Source: Nectonema munidae
Taxonomy: Eukaryota > Nematomorpha > Nectonematoida > Nectonematidae
Length of the DNA stretch: 64,000 nucleotides
Assembly (NCBI GenBank): GCA_030549495.1
Contig: JAUIRK010000836.1
Span: forward strand, 56,212 to 120,211
Reading direction: 5' to 3'
This document shows positions 35,901 through 47,900 of this stretch, in pieces; position 1 is the first letter of the stretch, and every line of letters starts with the position of its first letter. The position numbers and the translations under genes were made by a program. Under the pieces are notes generated by a model. That model was not told the origin of the DNA. It was given only the letters and a program-made list of their open reading frames with translations, and did no database searches.

Positions 35901-38900
35901 GCGTTATGAAACTCCCGACAGTAGAGACGAGAGATATGACGACAGAGCTCTGTCCCCGAAACGCAACAGGGATCAAAGTCCTACGCGATCTCCTGAAAGA
36001 AAAGGTACTCTTTCTCTTTCACAAAAAAATAGTTATTTTCTCTTCTTTCAGTATTTTAAATCGTTATGTTTTTAATTTTAACGGTTTCAAGTTTATTATT
36101 CTAAGAAATTTTTTTAACAATTAAACTGCTTCATATATAAAATTAAAAATCAGTGTAATTTCGATATTAAGTCCTCAAGAAGTAAGAAAAACAAATTTTT
36201 TAGTTTGCCAAATTAAGTTCTTGGGAACTTGTTTTTGGACCTTAATTTGCAAAATTTTGTTCTCGTGAAATTAAAAATACTTTGAAGTATTTTGTTTTGA
36301 ATGCAATAATAAATGAAGAAAAGAAGATTCATTTGCTTAGTACTACACTTTGAAAGAATTGTTATTATCAGGATGGTAGCATTTTCTGAGAAAAAAATTT
36401 GGCAGACATATATAAGGACTCTTTTTTTTTATTTTTTAGAAAAAAAATTATACAACATTACTTTTATTACTTTTTTTTAGTTTATTTTTAAAAAATATCT
36501 TTTTTTTGTTAATTAGTTAATAAAATTATTTGATTGGCTTTTATATAGTTATATGGATAGATAGATAGATAGATACTAGATTGGCTAGCTATTAATATAT
36601 ATTTAGTCTGAAATTTTGTTTCTTTGTAAAAATTTTATGATTGACAAAAAAAATTTTGCAATTCTTAACCGGCTCATGCCGACTGTGAAAATATCTTGTT
36701 TGACGACATGTAAATTTTGGCAAAGAACTTGAATAGTAGAAATAATGTAAAACTAAATCCTATCAAAAATCATAAAAAGATAGATTTCAAATATAGAAAA
36801 AAACTATTTAAAATATGAAGGCACGCATAATAAAATCTACATTTGAAACTTTTAAATTTAGATTTGGATTTTGATATTTTTCAACATCCCAATATGGCTA
36901 AATTATATATGACAAAATATGCTTTTATTTTCAAAACAGATTTTCATTTAACACTTTCAAAGTTATAAATATTTACACTATTTTTTCCATTAAATGTAAA
37001 ATAAAATTCAATATTATTGGCAGAAGATTTTTTTAACAAAAGTTTAAATATTTACCTATAATATTTTCTAGATCAATAAATACCAAACATTCATCATTAT
37101 TATTTATTTACATTTTAATTTTTCTTAAATTTTTAAATGTCCTATTATACATAAATATTCTAATTTCAAAATTCAAAAAAATCATTTTTACAAATGTAAT
37201 GCATATAAATAAAATTTGTTTGAAACTCTTTGATTTTGTTAATATCTCAGTTACATGCATAAAAGATACCATTTTTTCACCGTGTGTGCTGGCATTTCCA
37301 CAAAGTTGAACATCAAAAAACCTCGTTGATAAAACATTAATATTTTGGGTCATTTATAAAATCACAATATATGCCGTAGGGTGTTTTCATTGAGAAGGCA
37401 CAATTGCGCCGCTTGTATCGAACTATGAGGAAAGAAGGCTTGATGCGGGATCGAACCCAAGACCTTGAGTTATCGAATCCAGCATCTAACCAACCATACT
37501 CACGCCCCTGTTTCTCTAAGCGTAATTCAGAATAATTAAAATTTTATAAACTCTGTTCTACGCTTCAGAATTTGGATGACATATTTTTGACAAAAACTGA
37601 AACAAATGATAGCTCAATGAATATTGATTTGCTCAAAAAATTTAACCTTTAAAATGAATTCTTAATTCTGACTGTCTTTCTTTTACGAATAAAATTTTAG
37701 TTTATATATAATTTTCACAAAAATTGGAAAAATTAGTGGGAAAAGAAAAGTTTTAAGGAACTTTTTAAAATTGAAAAAAAACATGCAAAAGGAAGAAATT
37801 TATTTGGATGAAAATCTTTTTATCCCATCTTTTTTATAAAAAGTTAGAAATTTATGAATATAAAAAGCAAGACTGTTAATACTACATGCTACTTTTACAT
37901 TAAATGTCCATTTATTTAAAACAGGACATTTTTTATGATTTAAAGTCATTTTTGATCACTCCAATTTGACTTGAAATATTCAACAGTAAGTTAAATGGAC
38001 TTGATAATTCAAATCATTCGCCATTTTGAAATTTCACTGGAGAAAGCAGTGTAATTTAGAATATCTGCTTTAAATAAAATTATTTCATAAAAAGTGATAA
38101 AACGCCTATCTTGATGACGATTAGTTCCAGCAAATTTTTATTTTTTCATGACACGAACTAAAACTTCATATGATGCTTCGTCCTTGGAAAAAGTTTTCTG
38201 TTGCTAAACTTTACACAAGCGATTCTCTCTTCTTCTTCATCTTAAATGACATGATATCTTTGTGTTACATGCGCGCGCGAGCTCAAAGAACATGCACAAG
38301 TGCCCGCAAGCAAGTTTCTCCAAGTTTCGTTGCCAGGTGTAAATTCTTCAAAAAGTTTTCCTTCACATTCAGCGCATATCTTATCTCAATCAGAGATCAT
38401 CTAACATATCTCTATTCTTCTCATTACTCTCGATGACATTAGATAAGAAGAATATCTTATTTGATTCAAAGAATTTCTACTTAATGCCTTGCTCGAAACT
38501 TTTGCATTCACATTTTAAACACTTCCTTCACTCCTTCCCACGGTAATGTTAAAATTTGTGTTACCTTTATAAATCCAATATGGATTATAAAATCTCAAGG
38601 ATTCATAGATTGATGGTCTCTAACGGATAAGGGTCTGGGTGATAGGGTTGGCTTTCCAAGTTCGATGTCCAGTCCAGAAATGTCCATCTCTCCACTGATA
38701 TGGGATAATGCATTGCTTGATATTCGATAAAAAATCTATTATGGAATAAACATCTTGCAAGGATTTTCCAAATTGATCACCCTTTTTGCGAAAGTTTTGT
38801 GCATTTTAAGGACTACCCAAACCTTTTCCAACAAGTTTTCTTTGTAATGAGTAGCCTTTAAACAAAGCTACCCTCAAGACTCACACATAAGCATCTAAAA

Positions 38901-41900
38901 TCTAAATGATATCCTAAACCCGATTGATACTCAGAATTTGGCGCACGATATCGATGCACTTGTGAAGGAGAAAAGATGCAAGGTTTTAGAAACAGAATTT
39001 AAAGTAGATGATAAAAATCGAATTTGGTATTTATGCTATGATTTCACTGCTCCGGTCCTCAATCGAACTAGATTGTGTTTAACACGGCTGCTACAGACTC
39101 AACTCAGTTTTGAAATGAAAATATTACTTATAACAACACTTTTCATATAGTAGGTCATACATCTCCAATATCTTAATTCAAACGGCATAACCTCTAGATT
39201 CTGAGCAAGATGTTGCTATGCTTTTTTGTATCCCTTTATTTTTATTATTATTCATTATATTGTTACTGCTTCTTTTTCTTTGATTCCCTCCTCAATTTTT
39301 AAATGAATTATTCCAATCAATTTCCACTCTGTTGTGCGCTACTTTGGGTATAAGATTAAGATATACCTTCAAGGTAATATGAACTAGAACAGTGAAAGAA
39401 GCATAGTAGACAAGACAATGAGACCATGTCTATGAGAAATAATTTTGTTTAAAAAATCGTTTCAACTGCGAGTTGAAACACAAATCTCTGAATTTTGCAT
39501 CCACTGTTTTACACCCAGAGGCCTGCTTATTCATTAAAATGATAATTTATAATATTTTTAGTTTAATTTTTTCTATTTGCAATTTAATTTCCTCTTTCGG
39601 AAATGCAGAAATAGAATGGCAAAAAGACGAAATAGGTACAATCCGTCAAACTTTTCAAACTTTAGACAAACTTTAAAGAGTTTTCGAGATTTTTTTTCCA
39701 ATATTGAACCCGACAAACACATGGGTTGCTCATCTTTTTTTTTTATATCAAGCTACTTTGAAAGTTTTTTTATTGCATCTAGTATATTTTTAATAAAATC
39801 CTCCCATTTATATACTCTTTCAAGATTTATAAGATTCAGTTTAAAGCGAAGGCAGAAGGTTTGTCTCGAAATTTCATGGTCCTTTGATAATTTATCCAAT
39901 GCTAAGTGTGCGAAAGCACGACTACACTACACAAGCGGGGTTCGTTAGTTGGATTGAAATGACAGTTTGCATACACTTACTTACTTGTTTAGATAAAGAA
40001 AAAAAGAAACATGGTGGGGATTTGCCTTCTTCTATGATGTTCTGGAAAAAAGGAAACAAAGATAAGGGTAAGCCCGAAAAGACGGAAAGAGAGCGAGACG
40101 ATGATGACTCGCAAGCCAAGGATCTATCTGCCTCCCACTCAATCGATGCCCTGCACCATGACCTGATCACCGACTACAAAAAGGAGATCCAGAAGGAAGT
40201 GGAAAAGGCCAAAAAGGACATCAAGAAGGAGGGAAGAGAGGAGAGAAAGAAGTTAGACGAGAAAGCGCAGAAGATTGACAAGAATATCACAGCGGATCAT
40301 TTCGACGACAAACTCCTGAACAAGTACCGCAAGGAGTTGGACAAAGAGGTGGGAAAAGCGAAGAAAACGATCAAGAAGGAGCATAAGGATGATGTTAGAG
40401 ACATTGAAAGAGCTTCCTCTGGACACCCAAAACCCCAACCCATAGAGCATAGGGGAAAGCCGGAAGATAAGAAGAAATCGTGGAAGTTTTGGGAATCAAA
40501 GGAGAAGGGCAAAGGACAGGCCCCGCCTTCTGGACAAAATCAAAGAAACTACGATCCTTACGCAGATGATGCTGGAAAGAAATCGGGAGAAAGAGTTTAT
40601 CATGATGCTCGAGATGAGAGACAGGGCAGGCATGGATACGATCCTCACACACCCGCGGAGAGAGGCTATGACGACAGGCATCACCCCAAGGAAGCGGATA
40701 GAAGCTATGACGACAGGCATCACCCCAAGGAAGCGGATAGAAGCTATGACGACAGGTATCACCCAAAGGATGCGGAGAGAAGAGGAGATGGCGCTCGTGC
40801 ACCACCCAGTTCGAATTATCGTGACTCAAGACACTACGAATCCAGGCATGAAAGCCGAGAGAGGTATCCGGGATCTGGCTACATCGGGCATGGAGAATCG
40901 GAAAAAGGGCGCAGAAGTTATTCCTCTCATCGAGAGTACTCGTCTGAAGAGAAGAGAGGAAGAAAACCTCCCCCAAAAGAAGATGATATCCAGCACAAAG
41001 ATCGCCACTACTCTCCGAAAAGAGGCGAAGAATCGTACTATAGGAATACAAGAGTGAGATCTTCATCACGCTCAGATCACAAACCTCGTCCTCCTTCCGC
41101 CACCAGGGAGTTTGAAGCGAATCCCCTGGACGACAAAGAGCGACTACGCCGAATGAAGTACGACAGTCGTGATGACGCGTACCACGATTTTGAGGAGAAG
41201 CGGTTGGGGGATGGGGATGAGTTGAGAGTGGATTCTAAATACACTGTGAAAAACGGGAAAGAGGGTGAGATTGTGGAGACTTATAGCAAGAAGAGTACTG
41301 TGAGGAAAGTAAAGCCGAAGATATCGCACTATTCCGAGGGCGAACGAACCAAGTCGTTGGACAGACACCGAACTATGGAGGAGCAGAGAGGAGGCGGTGG
41401 CGGTGGCGGTGGCGCTTACTACCGAACGAAGTCGGAGCCGAGAATCTATCCGAATGACGAGAGAGCAGATGAAAGAAAACAATACAACATCCAAGATCCG
41501 CAAAGAGATGCCAGGTATATTTTCTTTTTTTCTTATTTATATCATTCGCTTGTCATGTCATCATCGAAATTTTACTTTTTTAAAAAACCGGGGACCACAT
41601 TGTCGAAATTATTAGGGAGATGAGCTGGTTTTTTGAAATTGTAATTTATCTAAAAATTTTCTTTCAGATTTTTCAGATTTTATAATGGATTTTTTTAAGC
41701 GTGGACTTTTTTTTATAGAAAAATTAATTTTTTTTTAATTTATCCATAAATATGAATACAATATATAAAAAGATATAATATATATCTCAACCGGTACAAA
41801 TTATTCCTACGACAGGGTATTCTGACCGACGGCACAGATCAGAGGCCTCATTCTAAGTGATTGCCTCTTTTCTCAAAAAATTAACTGGTATTAGATGCGA

Positions 41901-44900
41901 GGATGAGATTCTATATGTCTCATACGCAAAAAATGTATATATATTAGTCGTCCAAAAGAAAATTCTTATAAGATAATGATATATATATAACACTATTTAA
42001 AATAAGCAGAAACAAAAAGCAGAAAAAGAATTTTCTCCTTTTATTAGATTGAAGAAATTGGAGAGATTTTGAAGAAAGACAAAAATGATCATATTTCGCG
42101 CTTGTGAATGAATATGTATGATGATTTTCCTACTTTAATATGAGAAAGTAGTACGAATTTTTAGTGTTGGAACAAAATGTCGAAAGACAAAATTTCAACA
42201 GAATAAATGTCAATGAACAAAATGTAAATAGTCGTACCCGTACTTGTGGTGCTTGAATTTGTGTGACCTTCTCTTTTTTCCACTTAAAAATATATTTCCT
42301 ATTATCCGATTACTTATTATAGATCGGTTTTACGGCTACTTTCCCAACAAGCTGGGGTCTAGCCGGTGTTGCAACTATGAAAACACATATAAAAAGACTA
42401 CCTCTTTTTTTCATATCCTTAAGAACAACTTCTTCCCATGTTAATTTTGGTCTGGCCTTAGATTTACCTATGGTTTGCTGTTTGTACGCTACGTTAATTA
42501 ACTCTCCAGCTATGTCTTCTGTTTACATGCCCAAACCACCTTAAACTTTGCCTCTTATGGATTTCATTTACATTACACAAACTTCCTATTTTTCCATTGC
42601 TTAATTTGTCTTTCCAATTAGATCTACAAATAATTCTTAACATTCTCATCTCAGTTGTGTTTAGCCTATTTTTCTCAACTTCTTTTAGCGCTCAATGTTG
42701 ACAACTGTATTCTAAACTAGATCTAACGCACCTTTTATAAAGATAACCCTTTATGTTTAAAGAAAAAGTATTATCACATAGAACACTACTTAAAGATTTT
42801 AATTTCTTCCAAGCTATCTTTATTCTGTGTTCTATACTGAGTTACTAACACTACCTATCTGATCCATAACCTCTCTCAAGTAACGAAATTGATTGACCTT
42901 TTCTAGTTCTATATCTTTTATCACCAACTTTTCTTTACTAATTTCAACTTTTTAAAAATTTGAACAACTAGTACACTTAAAATTTTTAGCTTTTAATAAA
43001 CTACCTTTAATACCTGAGCACTTTTTATGCATCGATTTACTGCAAGATGTACAAAAGATGGAATTTCTTTTAACATATAAAAAAATAAATAAGTATAATG
43101 AATAGATTTAGCATATTCAATTAAAAAATAACTTTAAATCATTTTTTTATTTTTAATACTTTCAAAAAGAACCCATCTTTTTATTCATTTTGCGTCTTTT
43201 TCACCTTATCCTTACGATCAAGAGTTTGGGAAACACTGAGTTACGAACAACAAACTTCTCAGAAGCGAAATAGCCTAACGGTTTGCGGACTAAATTCGTT
43301 GCATAAAAAATCTAAAAAATTATTATAATTTTATTGTAAGATGTGAATTTTTATGAAAGAAAGAAAAATTTTATTGATGATTTATTGTCTTAAAGGTAAG
43401 GCTGTTTAAGATGACGTCAAATTTTTAAATAAATTCCTTCCTTTCTTGTATCACCGAATTCTGCATCCATTGATTTAGATACTCTCAATCACACACCGAT
43501 TTGCATAGAAAGCCTTCTCCAGCCAAAGGATACGGAGAATCTGGAGCGGGTACGCCTTTAACACTGATGATGGTCGACACTTCATTTCTCACAACCTTTA
43601 ATTCCATCTCTAGATGAGAGCTTTGAGTATAAGAGAGGATTTTATGATGGCTATCACAGTGGAGGCGACCACTATCACAGCGACTATGGAAGCCGACCCA
43701 GTCAGTACAGAAGCTATCAAAACGCGGATCAGTACTACAGTGATGTGCCTGCGTACAGGACCTCTGGGGGTATGCCTCCTCCCCCTCCCCCAACTTCCGC
43801 TCACCCCCCAGCAACGGCTGCCAAGCCCAAGAAGAAGTCATCTGGTCTTTGTGGAAGCAAGAAGAAAAAGACCTCCAAGTATCCTCTATCTCTCATACTT
43901 CATTTTCGTGAATAAAAGTCATAGCTTCGCCCGAGTAAATATGGATGATGATTTTTCTATTTTAACCCATTAAGTACCATAGAAATCGGACGATATTTAA
44001 AAAAACGCTAATGATTTATATTCAAAGACATTGAAAAAAGCAGACGAAGTTGAAATTACTTATGTTCCCAAATGGGAACATTGGGACTTAATGGGTTATA
44101 ACCGGTTATCGACCACAGTCAACATATGTCGACTTTACAAAAATAAAATCGTCTGCGTTTATCAATGCTCTCTAATACAAATCTTCTGCTTTACATTAAA
44201 TATCGTCTGATTATTCTGGTCGTTAACGGGTTAATATGAGAATGTAGTAAAATGTTATATACAAAGAAAGAGCAAAATCTTATTGTCACGGGGATAAGAA
44301 TTTTTAGTGCTGGAACAAAATGTCGAAAGACAAAATTTCAACAGAATAAATGTCAGTTTAGAACAGGGGTGGGCAAAGGGGTCGATAACAGATCTTTAGG
44401 GGTCGATAAGATAGACAAACTTACCAAATTATGCTATTCTATTTTTACTTTATAGTAGTAATAAATCTTCTTTTTCTTTTAAAACATAGCTTAGGACATT
44501 GTATAGTATAGAATATATGAAACATTTTTGGTTTGTATTTTTTCTCTTAATTGTTGGACATTGATTAAATTTTTATGAAACATTTCAATGTGGGGTGCGG
44601 GTCGATGTGAAGACAAATGTTCTATGAAGGGGTCAACGGGTAAAAAAGTTTGCCGATCCCTGGTTTAGAACATAATGTGTGGACACGTAATGGACAAAGT
44701 AGCGAAGAGCATTTCTTTTATTTCGCACACTTGTTTTAAATAATATACTGTAAAGTGCCCAAACTTTTTCGTCGATAAACAAATGGTGAAAAGGATTTTT
44801 TCCCTATATGAACTATTTCTAGAATGAACGTTTTTATTCGATTAAGTGTTTTGTATTTGCTACTTATATTCTCTATTTTTGCACATCTACATGTTCAAGG

Positions 44901-47900
44901 ACTTTGCCATTAAAATTATACAACAGTTGGGGGACTTCAGAACGGCTTAAGTTATTTCAATTAATGGGATAGGCAAGTAAGTTGAGCAAACACTCATTTT
45001 ATCATGACTAGGTTGCGATAATCTAGTTTTCTACATTTATATTCTATCTATCCTAATTAAGAGAACTAAGAGCAATTCATTTAAAATTAAATCATATGCC
45101 AAAAATAATAGGCAAAGAATTGCGCTTACTCTTGCGATTTCCTTATTTTGAATTTTTCTTTCATAGAACTTGAAAACGGTGAGAGTTAACACCCAAAATT
45201 AATAATTTGTTGTAATGAACTTATTTTCTCGTGTTCGTCAATCAATTTAAACGTTTAATCTTTAAAGCAAACAGCCTCATATATTACTCAAAAAATAGAG
45301 GTATGTTGTTTATCATCCTGTAATTAATAAGTTCATTCATTTGCAGAAAAAGCTCCTTTTGACTCAACATTCCTTTGTTGGAAAGCCCGATTTGATAAAA
45401 TTTCTCTGCCCAATGAGTCCATTCAACAAAATGTTTTTCTTCCAAAAGTGCGGAAATTAGAGTTGTATAGAAATGTGAGATTTTTTTTATTCAAAAAAAA
45501 GAAAGAAAAAAAAAGAGAAAAACTTCTTTTTTTTGGAGAACGCTAGAGAATCGCAAAAAACCTAGGCATAAGGCAGAGAGTAAATTCACGATTTAATTTC
45601 GTAATTTAGTGTTGCTTTTATTTCGGAATAAACTTTTTAAAATTAATTTCTCAAAGCCAGGAAAGAAGAGGGAAGTTTTATTTGTTTGATTTTGCTTTTG
45701 CAGAAAACCCGAATACCCTGCTGATGAATATGCAAGATACGGACATCAAACATCTGACTATGGAAGCAGAGTAAGCTACACTACATAATACTTATTATTT
45801 CCCGCCAACATCGACGATTTTAATTCCTCTTTTAAAGAAGAACACTTTCTCTATATATTTGATGCAACAACTGGTAATTCGTCTGAGCATATATGCCGAG
45901 CGGACCATCCAACACGGACGAATGACGAACATTTGTGCGAAAATAAAACGGAGATACGCAAAGTAGTATTAGGCACAAAGAGCTGCAATTTAACAAAATC
46001 AAAATCTTAAAGATTGAAAACTTCAGAATTATAATCAAAACGTGTTAAAATGTATTCAAAATATACTAACATAACTCACTAACTAGAGTTGGTGTCGATT
46101 CTGATTATGTTCAGAATCACAAAAATTCATAGAATCGTAATCATAATAATCAAACACCCAGAATCAGAATCAACACCAGAGCTAGAGAACCACGCGGATC
46201 AGATTTTCTCAGTAATTGTAGCTATGGAAGATTTGTTAGTGTACATCAGGAGAATGAGCAGAGTTTGATAAAAAAAAATACTAAGAACTGAGCTTCGCAG
46301 TACCTTTCCTATAGAGCCAACTCAATTAAATAGCGAATCTTGCATCAGCACGTAAGCAATCCATTTGTTCATAGCTAGCTAAACTCGCCTGTCAATATAG
46401 TAATCATAATGAGAATTTGGATTTTAAAAATCCGAATCAGAAACCCAATTTTAGGAATGAAAAATCAGAAGCAGAATCAAAGTTATAATTAAAAATTCTA
46501 AGAATTACAATGAGAATCGTTATATAGAATCATAACCAACTCAGTTAATAATTAACTAACTAATACTAGTATACTTCTCATTTTGATTTTCGAGATTTCA
46601 AATTTTAGGATTTTAATTTTCTTCCGAGATTAATTTGAACGGCATCGAAAGTATTATGCTTTTAGCTGTGAACAAAGATATTTCATTTGTAGTAGTGTTC
46701 AGAAAAGTTATCCTTAAATTTTATTGTCAAATTATCTTCCTTATAAAAGTTTTTCATGTTAGCAAGTTTTCCACACAAAAAAATGAAAAATTTGAAATCA
46801 AAGTAATGAAATTCAGATGGGCAAAATGTACCAGAAAAAAAAAATATAATATTATATAACACGTAGCTTACACCAGTAAATAATGCTCAGATTCATAATA
46901 TGCTAATAAAAAAAAAATAAATAATATGCTGGGTGTGCACTGCAAAAAACTTCTTTTGAATATTTTGGTTGAATAATTTTTACTTTATATCAATCGTTCA
47001 CAAATATAGTATGTCCGTCCACACACCCAACTTCTCATAGCTAGGTTTGCCAGATTTTTATATTAACAAACCAAGACAAAAATGGTATTGAAAAAAGTCA
47101 AGAACAAAAATTTGAATTTCTTACATAAATAATAATTTATATGAAAAATACTTTGAAAGTCAAAGATGACTTTTTATACTGAAAAAAGAGATGAAGAATA
47201 AAATTTGAAGCTAAACTATTTTAAATTCCTTTTTTTGACATATAAGATTAGTGAATGAAAAACCGAGATTCCGTTGTTAATTAAGGGACGTAAAAACAGG
47301 GATAATCATGGAAAACCAGGACATCTTACCCATAAGTGAACTTTATCCAACTATACACAATCGAAAACCAACACATTCTAAAAAAATTAATGAATAAAAT
47401 TATACTTAATTTTTAAAAGTACATTTTTATTCAAAAAATTAAAACAATATTTTTAACAGCTTTTTACTCTGTGTCTCATCATACACCACTAAATTAATCG
47501 ATAGATCACCGAGTAAAAAATGTAAAGTTGATATTAAAAAAACTTTTTTAAAAAAAAAAGAAAAAAAACACAACTTTCTGTTATCAGTTTTTTTCTTGAT
47601 CATTTTTGAACAAAGACAAATTATAAATCAAGAAAAGTTATCAATATTATTTAATTTTATATAAAAAAAAAATGGCGCCCATTAAAATTTTCGCACAAGC
47701 CCAAATTGATTTTAAATTATCGTGAAGAAATATTCCTCTAAAAATTTAAGTGATCCAAATGAAACCACGCAATTAATAATGACTAACTGGTTAAAATTTA
47801 ACTAACTAGTTTAAATGAATGCATAAGTCAGGAGATGGATTAGCGCAGGAGGTAAGGTTTAGATCGAATCGTATTTGGAGTCTTGATTCGTTCAGTTATG

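Larger units (their letters stand above)
43910..44363 (+). repeat. Intronic repeat, copy 2, carrying nested MITEs
   Basis: Counterpart of 42,085-42,225. The alignment by eye is interrupted at TTAA by the pair of MITEs (43,966-44,230), continues through TATGAGAATGTAGTA, then AAGAATTTTTAGTGCTGG, and stops at the hAT MITE at 44,364. It gives a filled-site/empty-site comparison inside one window. Confidence 0.6.

Noticed and set aside
39473-39948. Two overlapping frames upstream of exon 12
   Set aside because: No similarity to the gene's protein and no suitable splice pairs except the 27-base micro-exon already noted.
40395-41069. 224-codon minus-strand frame opposite exon 12
   Set aside because: Antisense shadow of a strongly charged coding exon; no motif and no splice support.
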